Part shown: in pieces, positions 25,640-37,446 of the stretch | Position numbering within the stretch: position 1 is the stretch's first letter | How the letters are laid out: every line of letters starts with the position of its first letter | NCBI GenBank assembly: GCA_014529385.2 | Contig: CM043969.1 | Span: 19,080,446 to 19,144,445, forward strand | Length of the DNA stretch: 64,000 nucleotides | Source: Adiantum capillus-veneris | Lineage: Eukaryota > Streptophyta > Polypodiopsida > Polypodiales > Pteridaceae | Reading direction: 5' to 3' | Made by a program: the position numbers and the translations under genes | The notes under the pieces: model-generated | The model's database searches: none | Told to the model about the DNA's origin: nothing | What the model saw: only the letters and a program-made list of their open reading frames with translations

Positions 25640-26830
25640 AAGCTAAAGGAAGCTAAATTCATTTATGAAATTGAACACACAGATTGAGTGTCTCCAATTG
25701 TGATAGTACCCAAGAAAAATGAAAAATTAAGAGTGTGTGTCAATCTCAAGAAAGTGAATGCAGCTATCATTAGAGACAACTTTCCCCTTCCAATCACTGA
25801 GAATGTTTTAGAACGAGTTGCAGGAAAAGAAGCTTACAACTTTTTAGATGGCTTTTCGGGATACAATCAACTTTTGGTTGACCCCAAGGATCATCATAAA
25901 ACTGTCTTTGCAATTGAATGGGGTATTTTTGCCTATCGGGTTATGCCTTTTGGGGTAACTAATGCTCCTGCCACCTTTCAAATATTGATGAGCCATGCTT
26001 TTAAGGAATATCTTGGGAATTTTGTTGGAAGTATATATGGATGATCTATGTGTACATTCATCAATCCGAGCTGATCATTTTGAGCACCTCAAAAAGGTAT
26101 TCGAAAAATGTAGACTTTATTTATAGGATTGGCCAAAATCTTGAAAAGTGCACATTTATGTGCAGACAAGAAAAAATCCTTGGACATATAGTGTCTAAAA
26201 ACGGCATAGCTACTGATATGGATAAAATTCATGCTATTGCTGATTTGCCTAGACTGACAATAATCAAAGGGGTTCAAGCTTTCATGGGACATTGTGGATA
26301 TTACAGACGATTCATTTACATGTACGCTATTGGAAAACCCATGCATAGCTTGATTACACTCTTTGAATGGAATGATGAGTGTAAAGAATCCTTCATGAAG
26401 CTTAAGCAAGCTCTCACTTCAGCTCCAATATTGAAAGCACCAGATTGAAATAAGATATTCCACATACATGTAGATCCTTCCAATTTTTCCATTGGGTGTA
26501 TCCTAGCTCAACCAAGAGACGAGAAAATTGATTTTTCTATTTGTTATGCTAGCAGACAATTGAATATGATGGCAGAGAAAACTATACACCACCGAAAGGG
26601 AAGGATTAGGAATGATCTATGCAGTCACAAAGTATAGATATTACCTATTTGCTAACAAATTTGTGTTCTTTGTGGACCACCAAGCCTTATTGTACTTGGT
26701 CAAAAAGCCATGCAATGCAGGAAGAATAGTGAGATGGTTCATCATTCTTTTGAAATTTGATCTCACTATAGTTGAGAAAAAGGACACCACTCATTAAAGA
26801 GCAGATCATTTGTCAAGGATTGTATACGGA
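25640..26830 (+). pseudogene. Giant Gypsy reverse transcriptase and RNase H
   Basis: Reverse transcriptase blocks in order: SPIVIVPKKNEKLRVCVN at about 25690, NFPLPITENVLERV, DGFSGYNQLLV, VMPFGVTNAPATFQ, then after a one-base shift the catalytic VYMDDLCVHS at about 26031-26060. KILGHIVSKNGI and FMGHCGYYRRFI follow. RNase H is seen as HVDPSNFSIGCILAQ at about 26467, CYASRQLN, a shift, and FVDHQALLYLV at about 26660. The catalytic aspartates of reverse transcriptase remain, but stops near 25685, 26044, 26448 and 26797 break the frame. Confidence 0.85.
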
Positions 26831-26849
26831 GAACCACCTAAGGGAGTAG

Positions 26850-28572
26850 ACAATGATCTACCAGATGCATATGTGTTCTCCGTTGAAAATGATACCTCGA
26901 TGGTCAGAATGTATGGTATCCTTGATGACCATAGCTCAAGTGGATTCACAAACACCAGTTCCTATTACAATTGGATTAATTGAGCAATTGGCTATGTATC
27001 AATTACTAGTTGGAAGGTTGTACAAAAGAAATCGAGATAGAATATTGCTTTTATGCATTAATCCTGAGGAGAAAACCCAATACCTAAGTCAAGCACATAT
27101 AACCATAGTAGGGCTTCACTTTGCGGAAGACAAAACTATGCAATGGATCTTGAGACTTGGAGTGTTTTGGCCAACTATGAGGAGTGATGTTCATTCTTTT
27201 GTGAAAAAATTGTCCTCAATCACCCATACCTCATGTGACATTGTTCCAAATATCACTTGTTCTTAAGTGGAGTAACTATCTAGCTACTTACTTATCAAGC
27301 CGAACTTTTCCTCAGGATATGAGTAAACGCCGTCAAAGAGCAATTGAAACTGAAGTAAGAGACTATGCTCTTATTGGGAACCAATTATATCGAAGAGGTA
27401 AAGATCAACATCTACATCTTTGTGTAAATCAAGACGAATATGTTCCCATTGTAGAATAAGCACATGCTGGATTAGTTGGAGGTCACGTTTCTAGTGAAAC
27501 CACCACAAGAGCAATCTTAATGGCAGGCATATGGTGGTCAACACTTTTTGAAGATGCCAAGGAATATGTTCGAAGGTGTGATGCATGTCAACGAGCTAAA
27601 ATGCTAACCCGTGTAGATGGCATGCCCTTAAGACCAATGATGGGGGCTAGAGCTTTTGCAAAATGGGATATAGATTTTGTTGGACCAATACAGCCACCTG
27701 CTTATCGAACCCAAGCTCAATATATCATTGTAGCTACGGACAAATTTGACCAAGTGGGCCGAGGCTAATAAAGCAACCCAAAATAATGATGCCAAAACCA
27801 CAACCGCATTCTTATATGAGAATGTGTTTACAAGATATGGAATGCCAATAGAAATTGTTAGTGATAGGGGAACTCATTTCCTCAAGGAGGTAATTAAGTA
27901 TTTGCTTAATGAATATATGGACATCCATAACAAATCGGCTCCCTATCACCCACAAGAAGCAAATGGACAAGATGAACATACTAATAAAATTCTTAGCTCG
28001 GTATTGACTAAAGTGGTTAGTTCAGGACTGACAAATTGGGAAATGAATCTCCATGCTGCTCTATAGGCTTATAGAGTTTCATTCAAAACAACATTAAATG
28101 CTACACCCTTTAACCTTTTTTATGGTCTTGATGCCATACTGCCAATAGAATTTCTATTGCCGACACTAAGGAAGCTAAGGATCTTGAGTGGACTGGACAT
28201 GAATTGTCAGAGAGACTTGAAGATTTAAAAAAGCTTGATGAGCAAAGGCTAACTGCTATAGCTCACATCTATGCACAAAAGCGGAAACAAAAACAGTTTT
28301 TTGATTCCCATCTAATTACAAAAATCTTCAATAAAGAAGACTTAAATTTCGTATATTCCCTTAAGCAACACATTCCCAAGTTTAAGAAAAAGGGAAACGG
28401 ACCATTTATCATTGGAGATGTATCTCCAAGTGGAGCAATTAAGTTGTCCACCCTAGACGGTGAACCAATGGCTATTTGGATTAGTGGATGCCGTTTAAAG
28501 AAGTACAATTTGCCACTAACCAATGAATTGTTAGAAAAGATGCATGCAGCTAAGCAAAGAAAGATAAAATGA
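26850..28572 (+). pseudogene. Giant Gypsy integrase with two zinc-binding modules
   Basis: Two H-H-C-C-like modules occur in tandem. The first, at about 27025-27240 (GRLYKRNRDRILLLC, AHITIVGLHFAEDKT, GVFWPTMRSDVH), has lost its clear C-x-x-C. The second, at about 27390-27605, is intact (NQLYRRGKDQHLHLC, AHAGLVGGH, GIWWSTLFEDAKEYV, RRCDACQRAK). The core follows: WDIDFVGPIQPP, a shift, KWAEANKATQNND, EIVSDRGTHFLKEV and PYHPQEANGQDEHTNKI (about 27660-28000). The C-terminal domain is at 28204-28572 (GNGPFIIGDVSPSGAIKL). Stops at about 27266, 27459 and 28065 disable it. No chromodomain is seen. Confidence 0.82.
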
Positions 28573-28713
28573 CAGCAGGTTATTGATGAAGCCCAAGACG
28601 AAGCTCGGCTTTGAGTACTCAAAAGGAAAGCTGCTCTCAAAAATCAACAAATACCTATTCCCATCAACACTCTGGAACTAAATGACCGACTACGGGAATT
28701 GTAGAAAGATGCA

Positions 28714-29049
28714 GTGTCAACATGTGATGATTGGCTAGATGGAATAGACCTTCGCGTCAAATTACAATTGAACAATCATAGCACAAATGCATTGGTCGAT
28801 ACAAGAGCCCGAGTAAATGCAATCAGTTATTCCACGTACAAGAAAGCAACTAGTCAGTCTTTGACAGCAGGATTATCGACTATTAAAGGATGTAACAAGA
28901 ACCCAACACCGAGACTGGGAGTAGTCAACTTAAATGTGATAGTACATGGATTTTCATGCCCTCATCAATTTGTATGCTTACCAGATGAACACATGAATGA
29001 AACAATGATTCTTGGACTCATGGATGCGGACGTACAAGGCAGTACCTGA
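28714..29049 (+). pseudogene. Second retropepsin-like domain after integrase
   Basis: The frame contains NALVDTRARVNAISYSTYKK, where D-T-R-A stands in place of the retropepsin D-[ST]-G-A. A glycine-rich middle part follows (PRLGVVNLNVIVHGF), then ETMILGLMDADV, which fits the I-L-G motif before the end of the fold. Spacing of about 85 residues suits a retropepsin. The normal protease of this element lies upstream at about 23930-24340, so this is an additional domain in an unusual position. The glycine to arginine change in the active-site loop suggests that it is inactive, or that the similarity is only structural. Coding-like sequence with stops continues to about 29790. Confidence 0.5.
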
Positions 29050-29789
29050 TTGGGATACAATCAGCTCAAGCTATCACCTAAAGGCGAACAACTCATTGTT
29101 CCAATTGCACCAAGCAAAGAGGAATGGAAAGGAGGTTACCAACAGAGAAAACCAATCTTCTCCATCCTATAGACAAGCAAAAGCTACAAGTATCATGCAA
29201 GGAGCTAGGCAAATTTGGGTACGAAAAGCACAGCTTAAGGACAAGCCGACTCAAATCTAGGTGCCCAAAATATCATCTACTGTATCAAAGACGGTTCCAA
29301 GGTTCAAAACACAAAGAGTAGCATCTTCAAGCAGGGAACCTAAAACAAAATGGATTTGGAAGAAAAAGGAAAACTTATCTTCTCCGCAAACTGTAAAACC
29401 GATCAAGCAATAGAGAGCTAAGTCTCAAAAGACTCAACCACAAGATTCTGACAAAGACAAACCAAGATACCAATGGCGGGTAAAATCTCCACAACCATCA
29501 ATATTGATACCGACAGCTCAAGAAATCAGCGTGCCAAAGCATCCTATTCAAGAAAAGAGCACACAAGCTACAAGATTTGCTCTTTGGAAGACATCAAAAG
29601 AAAACCTCGACGTCAGAAACCCTTGAGTTAATTACTCAAGACTCAACACTTGCACAACATACTGGTTTTAAATGCATAGATCTTCAAAGCATGGAAGAGC
29701 CAAGCAAGGCTATGCATAGACACGATTGTTCAATCCATGCACATAGTCGTCCCGGAGTACGCCATCTAGGAGGGGTGGAAGGGAGCTAA

Positions 29790-31150
29790 GTAATTAAAGG
29801 CAATGTTTGAAGAGGGAGGAAAAAGTTTGATGTTAACATGCAATTTTTTGCAAAATTACCTGATAATGCTCTTAACAAGTCATCAACATGGGGAATTTAA
29901 CTGATAACATCTCCCCAATGAGTGTAAATAGTGTATATACTATCAAAAATCATTAAAAAATGGTATTTCTTTGTTATTTTTCATCGTTTTTCTTGATATT
30001 GCGACTTAAAACTGGAGAAATCCAACAAAAAATAATAAAGCTGTGTTTTCCAATGGATTTTCTTAATTATTGGATTTTCAGTTTGCTTTTTTAGTGCATT
30101 TTGTTATTTTCTTTGATTTTTTCAATAAACAGGTCCAAAATTAATAATAAATAGCAAATGAGCTTAGATAGAAAAACTAAAGATACACAGATGATCAAGA
30201 GGACAAGGCGTACATGCACAAAAAAATTCAATCAAATCGGCAGATGGAAGCGGAAAGCCTAAATTAGGCGGCCAAGGCCTACTTTCACAAATTCTTGCAG
30301 AATGAGCTACCGGAGTCTGATTAAGGAACATAGATTTCACGGCCTAGTAGGATAAACTGGGGAATTTGGGGAAAAATAGTTTGGGAAGTCCAAGTATAGA
30401 TATCCAAAGTAGTCCAAAATCACCTCATTTCCACTAGTCGCCCTTGGAGAACAGAGCTTTCGACTTTCTTCGCGCACGATTTTTGGAGTCCACAATTGTC
30501 CGTTTATAGCACTGTCTCACACAAGACATGAGGGATAAGTTCTATGCTTATCAATGATCACTTTTATATGGCCTGTAGCAAGTCTAAGCTCAAGGAAAAA
30601 GCCCTAGAAATCGAGCAGTGCACGAAGTCCTACGACAAAAAATTGACCATAGCGGCCTGTCAGCTCAACCAAATTGGACGAGACTTGAACTATAGCATGC
30701 CGCTATATAATACAACACTTCTATATCACCAGGCGAACATTCGGCAGGGGTCGAGAGGGTCCCAAGTAGAAAATCTAGGTTTTTGCTAGATGCCGGGATT
30801 GGATTTTGACTCCACAGACAGCTTATAAACTGGGTCTATACACAATGTACATGGATGGTTTGATGAAAACAATTAAGGCAAGCTCTCAAAAAGCAGAAAA
30901 TAGCTCGAAGGCTACAAAGTGTCAAATTTGACATATGAAGTCAAACTGACTTCAAATGAGCCAAAACCGAATGGGTAGTTTCAAGACTATGTAGCGGACA
31001 AGTCTATAGCTTCAAAAGTGACTAACCAACTCCACAGGCCATGTAGTCACAAAAATCGGTGATTTCAGAGTCGACAAAGCACGAAGTGATGACGACACGA
31101 CAAAACTCTACCAAATTCAATTTAGGACTTGTTTTAGGTGTATTGAATAT
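29790..31150. other. Non-coding spacer of giant Gypsy element
   Basis: AT-rich sequence with no domain that I recognise. Frames are short (81 codons at most, 30544-30789). It separates the pol-derived part from the downstream palindrome array. Confidence 0.6.
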
Positions 31151-31800
31151 GTTTAGGTCAAAAAATTGTCAAGTCTAGCAAAAACATTGAATGCAGTAAA
31201 TAATCGTGATTATTTACTTTTATGCTTTTTTGGCTTGAAAATGGCACCTTCCCTTCACCTATAACTTGTACACAACGTATTACATGCCACATTTCAAAAT
31301 GAGCCAAAATGATCAAGAAAAACTTGGAAAATTGTCAAAAACGCAAAGAAGTCTTTTCAATCCAATTTTTGAGTCATCTGTCACATTTTTTGATCCAAAT
31401 CACCCCATATCTCATACAAGAATCTACATCATGCCTAGAACTAAGTTGCAACAAAAAATGTACATTTTGATGAAAAATTAATAATCGTAATTATTTACTT
31501 TCTTGCCAAAATGGGAAAAAATTACAACTTTGACCTTATGGGACCAAAGCACACGATGTCCCAAGTCCAGTGACCGAGTTTGAGCAAATTTGGATCTCAA
31601 AATCTCAAAATCACTTTATATCTATTGTTTTAGAGACTGAAAGCCTAAACCTGGCACCATTTTCACCAAGTGCACTCAAATGAGCCCTCATTTCACTCAG
31701 AGCACGTAAATGCTATATATTTCAAGCCTATGATGTCAAAAATGCAAAAAAATTGGAAAACATTCTAAGCTATAAATAATTGTGATTATTTACAATCGTT
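31150..31800 (+). repeat. Palindrome array, downstream copy
   Basis: Three more copies of the GTAAATAATCG half-site dyad: 31196-31217 (one central mismatch), about 31477-31498 (diverged left arm) and about 31771-31793. Centres are about 282 and 294 bp apart, the same interval as in the leader array, and intervening sequence again shares short blocks with the leader units. Confidence 0.85.
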
Positions 31801-31984
31801 GCAAATTTTTGCTGAATTGTATGATTTTGATCTTTACATGTTTTTATGCATCTACGCATGCTCCAAAATTGATTTGAAGCAGATTGGACTCAATTTGTTA
31901 GCAATTCAGACTCAAGGACATTTCAGAGCAGAATTTATAGAATTTTCTAACTTTGGCACTGTATTCACTTAATTAATAGGAGCA

Positions 31985-33490
31985 ATGCAAGCTGTCGAGA
32001 AGGCCAAGAAAAGGGTGTCCCAGAAAGAAAAGCTACAAGAGATGCCACCCTACCAACTGGACCCAAGTTCAATAAAGACGGCCAAGGAAACATACTTGTC
32101 CAGAGAACAGCTTGAGGAAAACAATACAATAATTTTCACTGACAGGTTTAAGAGTGAAGAAGGACACCAAGTAGAGCTGCAGATGCTACCAAAAGACATC
32201 TATGATATTGCTACCAAGCCAGACATAAAAGAAGCTAACAGAAGCTGGGCCACAGGGACTTCTACGACCAGGAACCATGTGGCGTAGATTTCCAGAAAGC
32301 CTATGAGCTATTGTCTACAATCAAGGAGGATGGGTCAGCCCAAATTATTGACCAACAAGGACAGAAAGTCAAAGTGGTAATCACAAAGGAAATTGTGGCC
32401 GAGGCACTGAAGTTGCCGATTGAAGGGATGACAATGCGGGCCCGAGACAGAAAGACAACAGGCACATTCACCAAGGAGACTGGTACTGCAACTTTTGCCG
32501 ACCTCATCCAAAGGCAAGTGGAAGAACGAGCACGTCTGTACCACCAACACTCCCACTTTCTAGGAAAGAGACCGCCACGGTACACCACCCCAAACCATGC
32601 GGTTGCGACTACCTTCACCCAAATGTTGAAGTCGACAACCAGGCAACCGATTGATCACGCACAGTATGTGATGACAACGCTGAAGGGCACCAAGAAAGAA
32701 GGTAAAATCACCTATCTAGGCGCGCCTGAAGTACTGACAAGAATAGCATATCATGCTATTGACATGGCCGACAATTTTCTCGCCAACCCCAGATCAGAAC
32801 ACATGGATTGTGTCTACACAACCTTTTCCCATAACCACCCATTCATTGAAAAGAGTTTATAAGTTCGATGAAGAATCTACCGAAAGCTCCCATGAAGCTC
32901 ATAGCAGTGAGAGCTCAGAAAATGAAGAGAGAAGGACCATAATTGAAGAGATGAAGAAGAAAGCTGTAGCTGCACACCAAGAAGAGCCTCAACAAAAGAA
33001 GGCGAGGTTTGAAAGAGAAAAAAAAACTTATAAAAGAAATCGCCAAGCTACAGGTGAGGACCCGGAAAGGTGGGTTCCAAAAGAGATAAGGGGACCCAGA
33101 ACTAAGAACCCTGCAAGGAAAGAAGCAGAGGACCACACAGACTTTCTTGAACGCATGTACGTAGAGGCAGAAGCCCTTAAGTGAAAAGAAGCTGAAGAGG
33201 CTAAGAGGAAAGCCAGAGAAGATGCAGTAGAGCAACAAAGACATGTGGAGAGGCTACGGAACAAAGTGAGACACAACACGACCAATAAGAAATGTATTTG
33301 AAGCCCACCTCACCTGCTACGGAGCAAGAAGACCACCCAATGCCAAGCCCTTGCCCTTCACCAACAGTTAGACCAAATGAGGGCGAGGAAGCCAAAGAAA
33401 AAGAACCTGAACACCAAGAATAGGCAGCAGCCAGTTTTGAGCAGCCCAAAGCAACAGAAACAGAGAAAGATCCTTCTATGTCCACTCAAC
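31985..33490 (+). pseudogene. Extra 3' ORF of giant Gypsy element
   Basis: Open segments 31985-32287, 32311-32862 and 32753-33184 join through shifts into one coding-like region. It holds an N-terminal MQAVEKAKKRVSQKEKLQEM, a central globular part with VKVVITKEIVAEALKLPI, FLGKRPPRYTTPNH and AIDMADNFLANPR, and a highly charged tail (EEMKKKAVAAHQEEPQQKKA) to about 33490. The central part resembles the 'putative plant transposon protein' regions found downstream of or near Gypsy pol in plants. That assignment is from memory and uncertain. The frame runs straight into the 3' LTR with no polypurine tract, so the end of the internal region may be deleted. Confidence 0.55.
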
Positions 33491-33507
33491 AAGAAACAAC
33501 AAGGCAT

Positions 33508-33544
33508 ATTCTTGAGTATCCACTCTTGAGGATCCACTTTTGAG

Positions 33545-33610
<66 letters not shown>

Positions 33611-34321
33611 TTCACTCTATGGCTGGCCTAGCCGTGAGCTTAATGTCCATGAATAAGAGGCTAGTGCTAATCCATTGTAATTAGAGAAGCATTCTTAATC
33701 TAAGCACTTTCTTCATTAGTCTACTTCTTCTCTATTCCATTATGTCATGAAGTAGTTTCACCTTTCTCATTATTCTAGATTTGAGTATGTGTGATGACTT
33801 CTTGCTATTAACCACTCCTATCCTTCTATAAGCACTCGATTTGTTGCAATATTTAACATCTCTAATTAGGTTGATTAAGTTGGTTCTTAATCTTGTAATT
33901 AGTGTATGTGCCCTATTGTTTGCTTGTGTGTGTGGATAGGTTTTATGAAACTCTAGCACCATTCAACTTGTGTGTGTAGCTTTTGATGAAGTGCCTTGAT
34001 TGGCATGTGGTGATTGGAGAGGCCAACACCAATGCAATAAGTGTGTGCTTATCATAATTATGCTCACTGCTTTGAGATTCTACTCTATGGTAAGTCAGAC
34101 TTTGGTGGGCTTAATGTGTGTAGGAGATGCTTGGTTGATGATGTAATTAGAGATAGTGATTCATGGCTAACCTCTATTACATTGGATGAGCATACTCTTG
34201 AATCCTCTCATTCTATTCATCCGATGCTTGTGCTTCCATGCCCTAGCCGGGTTGCCGATCCTAGGATTGATAATTTTGTTGGTCTTGGGTCGATTAGGCT
34301 ATGCTATGATTACCCCCAACA
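33508..34321 (+). repeat. 3' LTR of giant Gypsy element (possibly 5'-truncated)
   Basis: Pairs with 17940-18622. It contains a 61-bp CT microsatellite (33547-33607) and about 70 bp near 34182-34250 missing from the other copy. It ends CCCCCAACA at 34321, after which gag-type sequence of the host Gypsy resumes. Confidence 0.85.
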
Positions 34322-37300
34322 AATACTTGGGAAGAAATCACCACCAATGCAATCCAATTGGAAGACAAGTTAATGACTGCAAGAGAAAGAGTGTCCATTG
34401 AGCCAAAAACTACCAGCTCGCAAAGGATGGGCATGAGCCGATGACCATAAAACCCATTGTTAAAGAGAAAAAGTAATTTGAGATTACTTTGGCTGACCTC
34501 ACCAAGGTGATTTAAGAAACTCTTAAAGATAATCATGCTCCACAAAACAATCATATGTGTCCAAGAAGGGAGCAACGATGGTGCTCAGTTTGCTTTGGCC
34601 CACATAACACCAGTGAATGTCCTACATTTAGAGTAAAATTTAATGGGAATTGCAATGCATGTGGGAGGTATGGCCATCAAGCCAAGGATTACATAGTGTT
34701 TAATCATGCAATGGAAAATAGACCATCTTTGGCCTGGATTGACACACCTCGAGTTCCTGCATCGATGCATGCCACGCCTCTAGAGAAACCATCATAGCAC
34801 ATGATCCCTAGGGCCCAAAATGTTGTTCAAACAACACCATTATCACCTCTAGTGTTAGGACCGCAACCCCCGCATCTAGAGTCACCCTTGTGAATTAAGT
34901 GGGTTGCAAGTCATCTAGTGCTTGTGTGGATTACAAGTTATCAAGTAGCTGCTCTTGCAACAAGAGGATAAAATATCAATCTCACTACCGAGAGACCACC
35001 TCTTCAGTGCTACGAGTGTGGGGGTCCACATGGTGTGGCTGAGTGTCCTATAAGACTACAAAAGAATGCCACACTATTGTAGACGAGTCGAGGGATCACA
35101 TCTACAATGCCAATACTCATGTGTAATCGATGTAGGCATCATCACAAGCTACGTCTGTGGTACTAGTAAATGTACTCACACGATCGATGCTCCAAAATAG
35201 ATAGATCCAATTACAGCCAACACCTAGGAAGAAACAAATTACAGACACAATGTTTTCTTCGCAAAATTAGTCTCACAAGGACCACATGCCACTAGACATA
35301 GCTAGCAGGAAGAAAGTGACTTTAAGACATTGAAAAGTGGACGTACTCCTTTCTTGTTGGAGAGAATGTTCAAGGAGGGATTGCCTTACCCTATTGAAGA
35401 AATGGAGATTCCATCTTCCCCACGTCAAGGAATCAAAACCCAAAAAGTACCGTTAAATGTTACCAAATTGATGAACTTCATGGCTTTGAAAGTTAGAACT
35501 ACCATCATGTCTAAATTGTATGGAGATCCTAAGCTATTCCTAGCTCTTCAAGCCTTCCTCAATGGAGAACTGAAAGTCAGGTTATCATAATTTGCACAGA
35601 TGGATAGAGCTAATGAAGTACCAACTGAGGAGGAGCAATTAAATCCACAACCCAACCTAGATGAGAACTCTGATGTTGAAATACTTGTTAACAAGTTGGG
35701 ACAATACTTTGAGGGCGATGAATCCAATGCGACCCTACCAATCACTACTACTAAAGGATCAACTGTGAAGGGAATCCTTGATGTTGGTGTTGGGATTACC
35801 ATTGTAGCTAAAAATTGTTGGGAATCTATAGGAAGACCTCACCTTGGGATCACAAACATAGTGGTAAAGATGGGCAATGGGATTATTGTTAAACCTATTG
35901 GGATGCTAGAAGATCTCAAGATCAAGGTCCTTGGACACAAGGTAAGGCATACCTTCATTGTTATGGTATTTTCCAAGCATCCTATGTCATTTGAGATGAT
36001 ATTAGGAAATCCTTTCATGAGGGAAGCAAAAATGGTGTATGGATGGTCTGAAAACCATGTCTACCTACAGTTCCAAGACTTTGTCATTTGAGTTGATCTT
36101 GTAATGATCAAGCGCATCCTCTATGAAATAGATTTATAATTGACCATCGACATGATACAACATTTCACCCAGCCCCATTGGAGTATTGTTACACATGTAA
36201 AAAGGACATTGATGTTGGGGAAGACTCCCCTTATATGAATTTTCTACCTGGAATGGATGAGTTTGATAACATGGCTTGGGTCCACGTAGCGGCAACCATA
36301 GACACTTGGGGAAATAGAGGGACAACCTGGGTAGCACTTGAGGGGAACAAAGTGCCACAACTCGTACTGTTAAATATGATGACATATAAGATGTAGGATT
36401 CACTGACGTTGAAGTAGAGTCTTAGAGGATTGTAGCCCATACAATTTGGAGTCTGAATAATCAATTGAAATTGACTCTGAGCTTGATGGAGAATTTGAAT
36501 TAAACATTGACACAAACATGAAAAGAAACTATTCACAGCCCAGTAGTACCCTATATGACAATTTGGCTTGGAGAGAAGAGGATATGAGTAGCAATTCATC
36601 CAATGCTTTTGCACTAAAGATAGCTCCTAATTGAAAATTAGACAAGAGGAGTAAAATATTCAAGAGGTGATGATATCGAGCAATGTGCGTGCTTGAATGA
36701 ATGAAAAGAAATCCATTGTAGATGGGCTCAATTATGTGGTGGCATGTGATGCTCATTGGTCCGAAGTTGGTAGATAATTGGGACAAATACCTTCAGAGTG
36801 TCTTGTGGTGCAATCCACAAGACTTGACATTGCATAATTAGAGATTGCAAAGAAGCCAATGTTAAGCCTATTGTGAGGAGATGCCAAAACCAAGAGTTAG
36901 CTCAACAAAAAAAGGAAGCATAAGTAAAATATTAGTCCATAACCCAACAAAATCCCACCAACTTAGACACCACACTTGAGCATTTCAAATCCTACACCAT
37001 GGGGGAGCATAAGGTTGTGTACACAAAGGCCCAAAGAACACCTATAGAGGGAAGTAATGGAGTCTATGATGGTACGGTGATAGTTAAGGAAATAAAGCTA
37101 GCGTGACCTAGGTGAGGAGTCCAAACCTATTTTCATTGCCCAAGACCTAATAGAGACTGAGGAATCTATACTTAAGGATCTCCTCAAGGAATTAAAGGAA
37201 ATATTTGCTTGGACATATCATGATATGAATAGCGTTCCACCCTTCGTAGTGCAACATACAATTCCAATGATTAGCACTGCTAAGCCAGTCCAATAAAGAC

Positions 37301-37446
37301 CCTACCCAATGAATCCTAAGTAGGCAAAGATTGTTCAAGAAGAACTCCAAAAGCTTATCAAATGTGGATTCATATACCCTATTGAGAACTTGGAATGGGT
37401 GTCTCCAATAATCTTCATGCCAAAAAAGAATGGGAAAGTCAGAGTT
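34322..37446 (+). pseudogene. Old Gypsy element, second part (zinc knuckle, protease, start of reverse transcriptase)
   Basis: Continues the element begun at 15380. A knuckle-like pair lies at 34555-34720 (WCSVCFGPHNTSECP, then CNACGRYGHQAKDYI). The protease at 35680-36091 reads GILDVGVGITIVAKNCW, where D-V-G replaces D-[ST]-G, then GNPFMREAKMVYGW. The reverse-transcriptase N-terminus is at about 37195-37446: IFAWTYHDMNSVPP, HTIPM, EELQKLIKCGFIYPI, WVSPIIFMPKKNGKVRVC. It is cut off at the point where the LTR of a minus-strand chromovirus begins. Many stops. Confidence 0.75.

Larger units (their letters stand above)
17940..34321 (+). mobile_element. Giant Ty3/Gypsy retrotransposon (about 16.4 kb)
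   Basis: Related LTR sequences at 17940-18622 and 33508-34321 bracket one Gypsy element in plus orientation: Asp-tRNA primer site, 2.2-kb leader, gag, protease, reverse transcriptase, RNase H, integrase, then a second protease-like domain, a long spacer and an extra ORF. Pol order and primer type place it near the Tat/Athila group of plant Gypsy elements; length and extra 3' ORF recall Ogre-like members. All coding parts carry frameshifts and stops. The flanks on both sides are gag pieces of an older Gypsy element. I could not identify a target duplication. The 5' LTR may begin somewhat earlier, since coding-like sequence runs directly into the 3' LTR copy, suggesting a deletion there. Confidence 0.85.

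Noticed and set aside
32915-33485. Several minus-strand frames rich in serine, phenylalanine and leucine
   Set aside because: Mirror image of the lysine/glutamate-rich 3' ORF on the plus strand, which has the better coding evidence.
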